NCBI GenBank assembly: GCA_946803715.1
Contig: CAMPET010000417.1
Coordinates: forward strand, 7,609 to 37,613
Direction of reading: 5' to 3'
DNA length: 30,005 bases
Source: Beroe ovata
Lineage: Eukaryota; Ctenophora; Nuda; Beroida; Beroidae
The position numbers and the translations under genes are program-made. The notes under the pieces were generated by a model. That model was not told the DNA's origin and searched no databases. It was given only the letters and a program-made list of their open reading frames with translations. Of the stretch, positions 19,510-28,825 are shown piece after piece. Within the stretch, counting starts at the first letter, position 1, and each line of letters opens with the position of its first letter.

Positions 19510-21368
19510 CAAATGGTTGTAATCAGTCATATAGCAAAAATAACATTTTGTATAATGATAATCGTTTGCAACCAGATGTTTCCCTTACTAATCAAGTGAT
19601 CCTAAACGGATACTGTCATGGTAGAGCTAGCAATATCCTGCTAGACACAGGAGCATCAGTCTCCTTGGTCTCTATCAGATTAGTAGATATTTTGAATCTC
19701 AATGACTCTATTGAGCCTACTAGCACGCTCATTACTGGGCTTGGCAATAAAATAATTCCGATGAGGGGACAGATAACACTGTCTTTAACTCTAGGGAAAT
19801 TAACCAAAAAACACATTTTTATCGTGTCTGATAACATAGACTGCGAATTTCTAATGGGCATGGACCTCATTAAGAAATATGAAATGTGTATTAATGTCAA
19901 TAACAAAACCGTTATTTTGCCGAACAAAGTTATCGTTCCTTTTATTAGCAAGCCTGTTACTATTCAAAAACGAATGAAAATCAGATGTAACAATACAGTT
20001 ACTATCCCGGGTAATACTGCCCTTTACTTGCAAGGCAAGATTCCCATCAAAAACGCGAAGGCGAATTTTGAAGGCTTGATTGAGCCGTATTACAAGCTTA
20101 CTAACAACTTAGGGCTTGTAGTAACAGGATCATTATCGTATTCAAAACTGAATATAGTGCCAGTGCACTGCATTAATCCCTTTCCTTGGGATATTACTGT
20201 CCACAAGAATCAACTTATTGCATTTATTGAACCTTATGAAAAACTTCATAACGTCGAAAAGGTGCATAAAGTTACGAGTTCCAAGCATCATTACGATGCA
20301 TCTATTGACATTCCCCGACTAACTTCGGCGGAATCGGTAGAGGTAACTCGTGAAAAGGGAAAATGGAAGGATCCTGATGAACTCATCCGACAACTACGGA
20401 TAGAGGACATCAATATATCCGACGAGAGCAAATCTAAACTGAAATCATTGATTAAGGAATTTAGTCATTGTTTTTCACGTGATAGATTTGATCTGGGTAC
20501 GGCTTCGTTTTATGAAGCGCGATTACATCTAAAACCGGATTATCGTCCAAAATGGATACCCAGTAGAGATCCGTCGCTCAAAACGGAGCGATATATGGAT
20601 TTTGAAATTGAAAATTTGGAAAGAACTGGCCAAATAGAATATTGTCCCTATAGTTTATGGAACAATATAATATTTGCAGTGGAAAAAGGGAATAAAAACG
20701 TTAAAACTAACGTTAATAAATCTGTAGATAACACTACAGGTAGTTCTATGCGATTTGTAGTTGACGCGCGATCTATTAACTCTGAAATAATTAGAGATCA
20801 CCATAGTTTGCCAAAAATAAATACCATTTTTGACAAAATCACCGACTGCAGGTACTGGTCAAGTTTTGACCTGACTTCCAGCTTCACTCAGGTCGGCCTT
20901 GAGAAGGCGAGCCGCCACATCACGGCCTTCACTTACAAGGGACGTCAGTACCAGTGGAAGAAAATGATACAGGGAGCGTGCAACTCATCCTCCGAATTTA
21001 GCAGAATGATAGGTCAACTATTCTCGAAGGTACCCTTTAATAACTTATTGTGTTACATCGATGACATTCTGCTTTCCTCCAATACGGAGGAAGAACACTT
21101 AAAACGTTTAAGATTTATCCTTCAAAGACTTGAATGGGGAAATCTTAAACTAGGCACAAAAAAGACTCATTTGTTTGCCAATTCGGTGTTATTTTGTGGC
21201 TTTCGTTTATCATCTAAAGGCTTAGAAATAGATGCTGATAAGGTGAAGGCCATTACCGACCTTCCCTCACCTAAAAATGTTAAACAAGTCCAAAAGTTTC
21301 TTGGTATGATTAACTATAACCGGAATTTCATACCCCAATTTGCTGCCAAAGCGTCACCTCTTTATTGA
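19491..21368 (+). CDS. pol: Pol, first part: protease and reverse transcriptase, ends at in-frame TGA
   Basis: Aspartic protease: LLDTGASVSLVS, with the catalytic Asp codon at 19644-19646. The reverse transcriptase follows after a spacer: RFVVDARSIN, SSFDLTSSFTQVGL (first catalytic Asp), KKMIQGACNSSSEFSR, then CYIDDILL with the YIDD box at 21054-21065, and FLGMINYNRNFIPQF at the thumb/connection. The RT converts element RNA to DNA in the particle. No ATG is needed at the front because the frame overlaps the gag end and is probably reached by frameshifting; the first in-frame ATG is only at 19855 or later, well inside the protease. The frame stops at TGA 21366-21368, just after PLY, and continues in the same frame with RNase H, so the break is one codon only. 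It may be a real nonsense mutation, a sequence error or a read-through site. Confidence 0.93.
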   Translation, partial: PPAYKLTNGCNQSYSKNNILYNDNRLQPDVSLTNQVILNGYCHGRASNILLDTGASVSLVSIRLVDILNLNDSIEPTSTLITGLGNKIIPMRGQITLSLTLGKLTKKHIFIVSDNIDCEFLMGMDLIKKYEMCINVNNKTVILPNKVIVPFISKPVTIQKRMKIRCNNTVTIPGNTALYLQGKIPIKNAKANFEGLIEPYYKLTNNLGLVVTGSLSYSKLNIVPVHCINPFPWDITVHKNQLIAFIEPYEKLHNVEKVHKVTSSKHHYDASIDIPRLTSAESVEVTREKGKWKDPDELIRQLRIEDINISDESKSKLKSLIKEFSHCFSRDRFDLGTASFYEARLHLKPDYRPKWIPSRDPSLKTERYMDFEIENLERTGQIEYCPYSLWNNIIFAVEKGNKNVKTNVNKSVDNTTGSSMRFVVDARSINSEIIRDHHSLPKINTIFDKITDCRYWSSFDLTSSFTQVGLEKASRHITAFTYKGRQYQWKKMIQGACNSSSEFSRMIGQLFSKVPFNNLLCYIDDILLSSNTEEEHLKRLRFILQRLEWGNLKLGTKKTHLFANSVLFCGFRLSSKGLEIDADKVKAITDLPSPKNVKQVQKFLGMINYNRNFIPQFAAKASPLY

Positions 21369-24011
21369 CTATTGAGGAAAGACGTTAAATTTAATTGGGA
21401 TGACACTTGTCAGGAGAGCTTCAATAACCTGAAGAATGCGTTAACTACTGCTCCAATACTGGGGTTTGTAGATTACGACGACAAGTATGAATCTTTGGAA
21501 GTCATCTGTGATAGCAGTAAATTAGGACACGGTGCAGTACTTACCCAATTTGACGGTACACAACGACGAATAATTTCATATTTCAGTCAAAGTGTTCCTA
21601 AACACCACCAAAAACTTGGTGCCACTAAATTAGAGACATTAGGTCTCCTAGCTGCATTAAAGCACTGGCGTGTATATTTACACGCCACTAAATTTAAAGT
21701 TTTGACCGACTGCAAAGCCTTATTAAATATAGAAACCATCTTTAATAAGGAAGGCAGTTACATGCAGCGGAGAGTCAGTGAATTAGCAGGTTACAATTTC
21801 ACTATTCACCACGTCTCAGGTGATTCTGAAGAGATTCAAATTGCTGACTATCTGAGTAGATATGGCCCTTTTAAAACAAAAACGGCCAATATTTCTACGC
21901 AGACTGGTGACAATTTGAATTTCCCAGTTGACAAATTACCTTGTCAACAGACAAATGAAAATAAAATTGATCTTGTGACACCTGCTAAATATTCATCAGA
22001 TCAGGAAACTGAGTCAGACACCGCAATTACCTCCGAAGAGTTCGATGTCAGTAGCCTGAAACGAGTTTTGGTACAAAACAGTGCAGATACTGACCTGAAA
22101 ACCCCTATTACAAGGGACCGAATACGCGATGAATATAAAAATGACAAAACTTTACTAGAAGTAATAGAGTGGATTAAGAAGGGCAAATGTCCCGAGAAAT
22201 TACATTCTCGGAATTGCCACGAAGAACTGTATCATTACTGGAAAAACTTTCAGTTTTTGTCCTACAAGGACGGTATTCTCTACATTACTCGTAGGGATAA
22301 CGATTCCAAGTCGGACAAAATTAATGTTATAGTTCTACCGTATACTCTAATTCAATGTGTCTTGTATAACTACCATGACACATTGTCTAACTGTCACTCA
22401 GGTACTGAAAACTCATTATCTCAGTGTCAAAAAACCTATTACTTCTATAAAATGAAAAAGGAATTCAAACTTTGGATCGAGGCTTGTGAGACTTGTTGTA
22501 CCACAAAGCCTCCGCAAGCATACGGCAAAGCTCCTATGAAACCCATAATTTATAGTCATTTTAATCAAGGTATCTGCATAGATCACCTTGAAGTTACGAA
22601 GACTCCGAATACACGGAGAACGGTGGCGTTACTTGTCATTACCGACATATTTACTTCGTACCTGGCATGCATACCAGTTCGCAGTATGACTACCGAGGCT
22701 ACCATAAAAGCCATTGTTGAATTTTGGATTCTTAGGTTTGGTGTGCCTCGCGCTATCCATCATGATTTAGCCCAGAATTTTACTAGCAAACTGTTCACCA
22801 CAGTTCTGAAACTCTTTGGTATTGAGGATAAACCTGGTACTAGCTTTCATTCTCAAACCCAAGGCAAGGTTGAACGGCAAAACCGTCGACTTAACACTTG
22901 TTTTAGAGCTTGCTTGACTAGTAACCAGTTCAAGGATTATGATTTATATGCTAAATACATAGTATTCGCTCTTAATGCACTAAAGTCATCCAAAACGGGA
23001 TACAGCGCAAATTTCCTTGTGTTTGGTCGAGAGCTTACAATGCCTCGTGACTTATTCGTTACTAACGATAATAGGCTTGAGGACCTGCGAGTTAATGACG
23101 TAACTACGCCGGTTCAGACTCCTGCCTATGATCTGTACGCCAAAGTGCGTGGTATTACCCGCAGAGCCTTGGATCACACCAAGAGAGCTGCGCAATACCA
23201 ATGTAATCAATACAATCGCCACGTGAAGGATGTCTCTTTCAAGGTGGGAGATTTATGTTTTTTACTGTACAACACGCCTGAGCATAAGTATTCCAAGAAA
23301 TGGTCAGGTCCTTATAGAGTCATTGAAAAAATCAGCGATCATAATTATATTATCGATCTTAATGGCACGAATAAAATTGTAAATATTTCAAAACTGAAAC
23401 TTTACAAGGCTAATAAATACTCAAAAATCCCTATAACGGGGGATTCTGAGCCGCAAAGTAAATCAAAAGCTACAGCAGGTGAAGATAAGCCTGCTAGAAG
23501 GTCAAAGAGATCGAGCTCAAGCTCGGATGACAGTATCGAAATTACTTTCGTTAAACGTCCAACTCCTGTGAGTAGTCCTGCTATTACCGGCATAACTACT
23601 CCGAGTACTTCTGAGACACAACAAAGTGATAATCGTCAACGTCATAACCGATCGCCTTCACCCTCTCGACTGACTGGACCTCATAGTCCTGAGAGATTCG
23701 AGACTCCAAGATCATCTCCTAGGAGCTCCAGATCGCGACAATCATCCAATAACATGGATGATGGCGAAGCTGCTGGTCCAAGCAGCAGGGAGAATACCAC
23801 TCCAACACGGTCAATATCGCTACCTGACATAGACAGGTACGCCATCGGAAAAGGGCGTGGCTATGAGCCGCCCGTGGTGGCTAGAGACCTTTCGAGATCT
23901 ACGGGCATCGGAGACGATCTCAACGTAGATCCTGAGCCGAGGTATAACCTCAGGCCCAGAAAAAAGAAGTCTCCATTGAAGAGTCTAACTAAAAAACTTA
24001 GAAAACGCTAA
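21369..24011 (+). CDS. pol: Pol, second part: RNase H and integrase with basic C-terminal tail
   Basis: In the same frame as the protease/RT part, directly after the TGA. RNase H shows the acidic residues in VICDSSKLGHGAVL, KLETLGLLAAL and VLTDCKALL. The integrase has an H-H-C-C zinc region ending in CETC, then a catalytic core with Asp at 22581 (GICIDHLEV), Asp at 22764 (IHHDLAQNFTS) and Glu at 22872 (GKVERQNRR). The second and third are separated by 35 residues, the classic D,D-35-E spacing. A GPY/F-type module (KWSGPYRVIEKI) follows. After it comes a tail of about 200 residues, Ser/Arg/Pro-rich, ending in YNLRPRKKKSP and further Lys/Arg, which may target chromatin or the nucleus. Without read-through of the TGA this part would not be translated as part of Pol. 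Confidence 0.92.
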   Translation, partial: LLRKDVKFNWDDTCQESFNNLKNALTTAPILGFVDYDDKYESLEVICDSSKLGHGAVLTQFDGTQRRIISYFSQSVPKHHQKLGATKLETLGLLAALKHWRVYLHATKFKVLTDCKALLNIETIFNKEGSYMQRRVSELAGYNFTIHHVSGDSEEIQIADYLSRYGPFKTKTANISTQTGDNLNFPVDKLPCQQTNENKIDLVTPAKYSSDQETESDTAITSEEFDVSSLKRVLVQNSADTDLKTPITRDRIRDEYKNDKTLLEVIEWIKKGKCPEKLHSRNCHEELYHYWKNFQFLSYKDGILYITRRDNDSKSDKINVIVLPYTLIQCVLYNYHDTLSNCHSGTENSLSQCQKTYYFYKMKKEFKLWIEACETCCTTKPPQAYGKAPMKPIIYSHFNQGICIDHLEVTKTPNTRRTVALLVITDIFTSYLACIPVRSMTTEATIKAIVEFWILRFGVPRAIHHDLAQNFTSKLFTTVLKLFGIEDKPGTSFHSQTQGKVERQNRRLNTCFRACLTSNQFKDYDLYAKYIVFALNALKSSKTGYSANFLVFGRELTMPRDLFVTNDNRLEDLRVNDVTTPVQTPAYDLYAKVRGITRRALDHTKRAAQYQCNQYNRHVKDVSFKVGDLCFLLYNTPEHKYSKKWSGPYRVIEKISDHNYIIDLNGTNKIVNISKLKLYKANKYSKIPITGDSEPQSKSKATAGEDKPARRSKRSSSSSDDSIEITFVKRPTPVSSPAITGITTPSTSETQQSDNRQRHNRSPSPSRLTGPHSPERFETPRSSPRSSRSRQSSNNMDDGEAAGPSSRENTTPTRSISLPDIDRYAIGKGRGYEPPVVARDLSRSTGIGDDLNVDPEPRYNLRPRKKKSPLKSLTKKLRKR

Positions 24012-24059
24012 GTTAACTATAGTTTGTTTGAAGTTTTGAAAAAGGTTTTGGCTAAAAAG

Positions 24060-24075
24060 CTTAGATAACACTAAG
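24060..24075 (+). other. ATAACA-loop hairpin
   Basis: CTTAG-ATAACA-CTAAG: a five-base-pair stem around the six-base loop that recurs in the 3' non-coding region and LTR of this element. Confidence 0.6.
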
Positions 24076-24189
24076 TATTTTTACTTTTTCAAACTCATAA
24101 CGCTAGGTAGTTATCTATACCCTAGTTCCTTGTCCCACTATTATTCTACTAACTCTCGTCTATGTCGCTGTTTTTCAATGTCATTACTG

Positions 24190-24232
24190 AGTTGTCTATG
24201 TTTTGATTCCGGACAGAAACATAGGATCAACT
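24190..24232 (+). other. Extended hairpin upstream of env
   Basis: Outer arms AGTTG/CAACT and inner arms CTATGTTT (24196-24203)/AAACATAG (24217-24224) pair, separated by one base on the left and three on the right. The stem could affect splicing or translation of env RNA; function is not shown. Confidence 0.55.
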
Positions 24233-24310
24233 GGTTTTGTCACGTAAAGACTTATCTGACATAACTTAGCGCAGTACTTTTCAGAGTTAAAGGTGGAAAT
24301 TATTTATAGA

Positions 24311-26098
24311 ATGGTATCTACAGTTATCACTTGGTTGTGGGTACTGACAGCAGTCCATGGAATGACAACTACGTCACGCACTTGGGACAAGGGAGCTTCT
24401 GAAGACCTAGTAGCCACCCTAGTAGGTGTAAAAGCCGAAAAAATAGGTATGCTATCAATTACCGATAAAACTGCCCTCCTAAGTGTTTTTGTCAAAATTC
24501 CTAATATTACACAGGCCTCCTTACCAACCAATACTGATTGGTCAGTGCTTAACAAGTGTAAAATTAGTAAAAAATCGTCTGAGACTAAAACTAGTATCAT
24601 ACGTCAATCCATGGTCCTAAAACTAGAAATCGATGGAAAATTTGTGCGATCATGCAAGGAACTCGTTTCATTTCAGAAACGAAGAGTTGCTGATTTCATA
24701 AATTCGAGACTCGAAATCTTACGGCCGTATGTCCTTCCTTTAAAACCAAAGAAAGACAATCGCCGTGAGAAACGGTCAATTTTGGCAGCACTTGGAGTAG
24801 GAGGAAGTATTTTAGGTCTGGCCCTAGGAGCCGTTTCCGAATATCAAATACATAAAATCAATACGCATCTTGACGAGTACAAGTATGCCATTGATGATAT
24901 TCGGAGGCAAATCCAGACACAACAGTCTGAGATAGTTGCCATAAAGGAGAATTTAATCAGTTTAGCTAATAACATAGCTCAGGAAACCTCCAATTTCTTG
25001 GAGGAACTATCGTGCAATCAGTATTTCAACTTATTGCAGACGAGATTAAATAATCGATTCTGGCATTACAGCCACGCAATCGACAATCTCCTATCTGGGG
25101 GGCTCAATGGCCTGTCGTCAATTAACTTGACTCCTAAACTTATGGATCCAAGAATGATCAAAAACGTGATCAATCAGCATTCTGAATTAAAAATGACTAT
25201 TTTTCAGGATCATCCTTTCTTGCTGTATTCCATGGCAAAAATGACTCTTGTTGAAATTGACAATGATTTCAGCTTGGCTCATTTTGTTCTGGACATACCT
25301 TTAATTTACAAGAAAGATAGCTATTTCAACTTGTTTAGAACCAACCAAGTTGGAACGCTAATTAATAATAACACGTGCAATTACTTTCACTTGCCTAAAT
25401 ATGTCTATGAACATAACAACATGTTCTACGACATAGACCTAGAAGATTGCGTACAGAACAATGCGTTATATGTGTGTAATCACATGGTCGAGGTTCAGAA
25501 ACATGAATCTTGTCTACAACGTAACAAAATTGACTGTCCATATTCCAGTAACACTTGTAACAATTACTATGCTTACAGTGTCTCTGCTATTGGAGTGTTG
25601 GTGCGGAATAACATTCGCAGGAACACTTATTCTATCAATAGCACAGGTTGGACTTCTATAGTCAAATTTACTAAGTCAAGAACTGCATATATTCCATGGA
25701 ATAACGTTCATGCGATACAAATTGGGGAGACGCAGTTAATTTCACCCTTAGAAATGCTAACTCCTCTCTATCCGGCAAACTACTCCATAGATTTTCCCAT
25801 CTATAATACCATAGACGCGGATGAGATCTCGCGAGTATTCCGAGAAATTTGTGACCGGTTTAATACCTCTTTGAATAACGTCATAGAGCCAGTATTTCTT
25901 CAGCCCTTCAATACGGAGGGGGAATCATACTCTATATGGCTAATTGGGTTAACGGCAGCTGTAGCCGTGCTCTTCCTCATAGAGTTTTGGTACCTGATTA
26001 ATAACCTAATTAGGCGCTGTAAACTTAAAAGGTATAATTCAATGTATGTTGAGCCGACTCATACTTTATCGGAACAACAGAGACGATTTTCCTCCTGA
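24311..26098 (+). CDS. env: Env-like membrane fusion glycoprotein
   Basis: Likely a type I membrane glycoprotein that could mediate membrane fusion. The start chosen is ATG 24311, giving 595 residues and a signal peptide-like N terminus (MVSTVITWLWVLTAVHG). A furin-type site, RREKR, ends at residue 155 (24775), followed directly by a Gly/Ala-rich hydrophobic stretch (SILAALGVGGSILGLALGAV) like an internal fusion peptide, then a helical region at about residues 180-230 with heptad character. A transmembrane helix lies near 543-563 (WLIGLTAAVAVLFLIEFWYL), with a tail of about 32 residues. Several N-x-S/T sites and many Cys lie in the ectodomain. The small N-terminal and large C-terminal subunits recall the F-protein type of insect errantivirus and baculovirus Env; this is architecture only, as I did not compare sequences. 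The frame is open, with no breaks. Confidence 0.88.
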   Translation: MVSTVITWLWVLTAVHGMTTTSRTWDKGASEDLVATLVGVKAEKIGMLSITDKTALLSVFVKIPNITQASLPTNTDWSVLNKCKISKKSSETKTSIIRQSMVLKLEIDGKFVRSCKELVSFQKRRVADFINSRLEILRPYVLPLKPKKDNRREKRSILAALGVGGSILGLALGAVSEYQIHKINTHLDEYKYAIDDIRRQIQTQQSEIVAIKENLISLANNIAQETSNFLEELSCNQYFNLLQTRLNNRFWHYSHAIDNLLSGGLNGLSSINLTPKLMDPRMIKNVINQHSELKMTIFQDHPFLLYSMAKMTLVEIDNDFSLAHFVLDIPLIYKKDSYFNLFRTNQVGTLINNNTCNYFHLPKYVYEHNNMFYDIDLEDCVQNNALYVCNHMVEVQKHESCLQRNKIDCPYSSNTCNNYYAYSVSAIGVLVRNNIRRNTYSINSTGWTSIVKFTKSRTAYIPWNNVHAIQIGETQLISPLEMLTPLYPANYSIDFPIYNTIDADEISRVFREICDRFNTSLNNVIEPVFLQPFNTEGESYSIWLIGLTAAVAVLFLIEFWYLINNLIRRCKLKRYNSMYVEPTHTLSEQQRRFSS

Positions 26099-26650
26099 AT
26101 AGCACCTGCATATACTCACTTTTAAACACTTTCCATTACAGGAAATATGTTCAAATGAGTTTCATACTTACTGATTATTCAAATAAGTACCCGGTGCATC
26201 AGGATAAGTGAATAATCACATTACGGTGAATTTCCAGGACAAAAACCTGCCCTGCATCCCTCATTATCTCCTAGCTTATCTTTAATTAGCCCCGCTCCTA
26301 GATTAACACCTAAAAATCACACGGGATTCGCTCGAATACCCGAGAGTTATACATTCTTATTAAAGAGGGACGGACATTACAGTACCGCTTCTCTTTGTTT
26401 CGGAACAAATAACTTTGACCAGTCCACCTCTCCTCAATTGTTAATATTTCGACAGTCAAAATCTGCACCCTTTTACCTAGTTTGACCCTTTCCATTTACT
26501 TATCCCTACCTCATTTCTTAGTTCACTGCCTCGCATTTGTTTCTGTATTTTACAAAATTATATAATTCTTTCACCCGACTACCACATCTACCCCTAACCC
26601 TTTTATTTTTCCTCCTATGATTTAGTATCTATTTCAACCTCACTTTCAAT
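26099..26650 (+). other. Env-ORF4 gap with a hairpin and a candidate splice acceptor
   Basis: A 552-base gap without coding signal. TGATTATTCA (26172-26181) pairs perfectly with TGAATAATCA (26209-26218). Near the end the strand becomes pyrimidine-rich, with ttattttcctcc-like sequence followed by tttag at 26621-26625, 25 bases before the next ATG. This is a candidate 3' splice site for a separate mRNA of the downstream ORF. Confidence 0.45.
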
Positions 26651-28825
26651 ATGGAAAAGAATTTGGACACTGAGGTTTGGGCGGAGGATGAGGTGAGTCA
26701 AGAGTTAGAGAATATTCTACTCCTTAGCTCTAATAGCATGGATAACGCCATGCTACTAGACAACGATATGGATACTCAGCTCCACATCGTTGAGTCGTGT
26801 GAAAATTTGTTAGATAACCCTAATAATTCTTCTCATAAACCTACAGTTGCCACACATACTGACAATAACATGTCAAATACTGTTGACAACTCCGCTTTCA
26901 TGCATAATACCATGCATATTTATGAGGGTAATACAGCCCTCGACTGTTTTCCTTCTGATAAGGAAAGCGAACTTTTCAAGATAACGGATGACAAAACCGT
27001 CTCTAATCCCCCCAATGAAAAACTTCACAATACAGTGAACTTTCATTCTCAGGTGGTAGCCCAGAAGAACATCTTGGGACGCATCATCAGGGAGGGACCA
27101 ACCTACAACTCCCCCCTCATAGCAGCTGCCATTACGGGCGCTGCAAACGGGAATACTCCCGAGGCTGTCCTGAGGAACCTCCACCACCTCCAAGGCCTAC
27201 CTGACGAGTGGACTCGCGCCCTCTACTGGACCACCATCACCAGAGATAGAGGCCTACTCAAGGTATGGTACGAAGCTGCGGGTCTCGACCACTCCAGAGA
27301 CCCCATCTTCGAGGAGGACGGTGGAACCAGGGACATGAGGGAATCCCAGGTTAGGCGGTATGGGGTGTATAAAGAGCAGACTAATAACTTTGTCAAGTTC
27401 TTTGAAGCCAGGCTCAGTGGCAAACAGGGCCCGAAGCTTTGGAAGCCACCCAAGGACGTGAATGTCATCTTGGGGGCTGCTCCGGCCACACCTACAACAT
27501 CGGTGTCGGAGCCAGCCACCGCCCCAACCCCCTCCACATTCGACAACGCGGATGTGGAGACGGACCGTCGGCCTGCGCTCGATAACCCGAGTGCAGAAGC
27601 AGCCACAGGGAGCTCTACACTGGATGACACCAGTGTAGAGTCACCTATGGAAGTAGTATTACCCTGCTCCCCCAGCCCCATCCCTGAACTGCCCTCATCA
27701 ACCTGGAGGAGGAACCCAAGTCCCTCTCGTAACACCGCTCGAGGGGAACAAAGGTTCCAGAGATCTGCTGCCACTAGCAGACCCCCCTCCAGCGATTCCA
27801 GTAATTACATACTGGAAGAGCTGGAACGGCTCAAAACAGAGCATGACAGGGAGTCTGAGAGGCTAGAGAGGCAGATCTCTAACCACCGGCAGAAAGCCCA
27901 AGAACTGACCAGGTCTCTTGAGCGGAGAACGGCCTCCTATAACAAGGAGGCCCAAAAACTCAAGGACAGGTTAGGGAAGAGGAGGCAAGCTGATCGAAGA
28001 TCTGATCAGTTTGCCTCCCGCTGGGAAGACAACCGGGCAGTTGGCGGCCAGCGGAGCCTGGAACGGATGCAGGCGCGGATCGCCACGCACAACAACAACA
28101 ACAACAGTGGTGCGTCCGGCGACCCCAACCAGCCTGCTGGCTATGAGAAACGCAAGGTGGAGAGACTGGAGGAGATTGAAGAGCAACTCAACGATCTCCA
28201 CAAGCCTCCCAATACTGGGAGAGGGATCCACCTTGAGTCCATTGTAGACTGGGACCCATCAGCTCTTCGGGATCCCATACCACCTTCTGATCCTGAATAC
28301 ATGGGTTCCCACTCTGCATGGGCTGACGAGGGTCAACATTTCGATGCCGCTTCAATACCGAAGCGGACTCCTCTCAAGACTCTCCAGGAGTCCATCAGAG
28401 ATGCGGTGTCTGAAGAACTGGACGTCCGCATCTCATCCTGGGATGAGTATGAGACAGTGTTGACCCGACTCCGTCTCAGAATGGAGGCTGCTGGCATGAC
28501 GGTCGCAGCTTTCCTCGCCACTGACTCGACCACACAGAACAGTGTGCGCTGGAGAAAGATGTGTGGGGATGGTTCTCAAAACAGAGAGCCACCCTCATCA
28601 TCTAAGAAGAGTAAACTCTTCTACTACGCAAAACTGCGTATGTGTGAGTTTACTCGAGGGGTGGAGTTCCACATCACCAACTGCCGCCAATTGTTTGGCA
28701 AACAGAGCCTGAGGGAGTGCATTGGAATAGCTTCAGAAGAGCTCCATCATCTCCTAGGCAGGCTCTGGTGGATCCATAACCTCAATACTCCAGTGCCAAG
28801 ATCAACGTTCCCCAGCAACAACTGA
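26651..28825 (+). CDS. Unrecognised 724-residue accessory protein of the LTR element (ORF4)
   Basis: A complete ATG-to-TGA frame on the element's strand between env and the 3' LTR. I recognise no domain. Residues 1-135 are acidic and Asn/Asp-rich, with AT-rich codons like env. Residues about 138-270 look globular (GRIIREGPTYNSPLIAAAIT, LPDEWTRALYWTTITRDRG). Residues 275-385 are Pro/Thr/Ser-rich and probably disordered. Residues about 386-455 are a strongly charged predicted coiled coil (EELERLKTEHDRESERLERQ), with a shorter one near 497-518. Residues 525-724 form a second likely globular region ending WWIHNLNTPVP. No signal peptide or membrane helix is seen, so it is probably intracellular. 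GC content rises sharply after about 27050: 33 of 60 bases at 27061-27120 against 23 of 60 at 26701-26760. It may be a captured host or foreign gene fused to an element-derived start. A second structural protein, RNA-silencing suppressor or regulator are only guesses. Confidence 0.85.
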   Translation: MEKNLDTEVWAEDEVSQELENILLLSSNSMDNAMLLDNDMDTQLHIVESCENLLDNPNNSSHKPTVATHTDNNMSNTVDNSAFMHNTMHIYEGNTALDCFPSDKESELFKITDDKTVSNPPNEKLHNTVNFHSQVVAQKNILGRIIREGPTYNSPLIAAAITGAANGNTPEAVLRNLHHLQGLPDEWTRALYWTTITRDRGLLKVWYEAAGLDHSRDPIFEEDGGTRDMRESQVRRYGVYKEQTNNFVKFFEARLSGKQGPKLWKPPKDVNVILGAAPATPTTSVSEPATAPTPSTFDNADVETDRRPALDNPSAEAATGSSTLDDTSVESPMEVVLPCSPSPIPELPSSTWRRNPSPSRNTARGEQRFQRSAATSRPPSSDSSNYILEELERLKTEHDRESERLERQISNHRQKAQELTRSLERRTASYNKEAQKLKDRLGKRRQADRRSDQFASRWEDNRAVGGQRSLERMQARIATHNNNNNSGASGDPNQPAGYEKRKVERLEEIEEQLNDLHKPPNTGRGIHLESIVDWDPSALRDPIPPSDPEYMGSHSAWADEGQHFDAASIPKRTPLKTLQESIRDAVSEELDVRISSWDEYETVLTRLRLRMEAAGMTVAAFLATDSTTQNSVRWRKMCGDGSQNREPPSSSKKSKLFYYAKLRMCEFTRGVEFHITNCRQLFGKQSLRECIGIASEELHHLLGRLWWIHNLNTPVPRSTFPSNN

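Larger units (their letters stand above)
24012..24310 (+). other. Pol-env gap with hairpins and a candidate splice acceptor
   Basis: Contains the hairpins at 24060-24075 and 24190-24232 and a pyrimidine-rich gtacttttcag ending at 24284, 26 bases before the env ATG. That would suit a 3' splice site for a subgenomic env mRNA, as used by related env-bearing elements. The 13-mer gtacttttcagag also occurs in the LTR (18029-18041), which may be coincidence. Confidence 0.45.

Noticed and set aside
27223..27774. 183-codon minus-strand open frame inside ORF4
   Set aside because: It lies wholly antisense to the GC-rich part of ORF4, where low stop-codon density is expected, and shows no recognisable motif.
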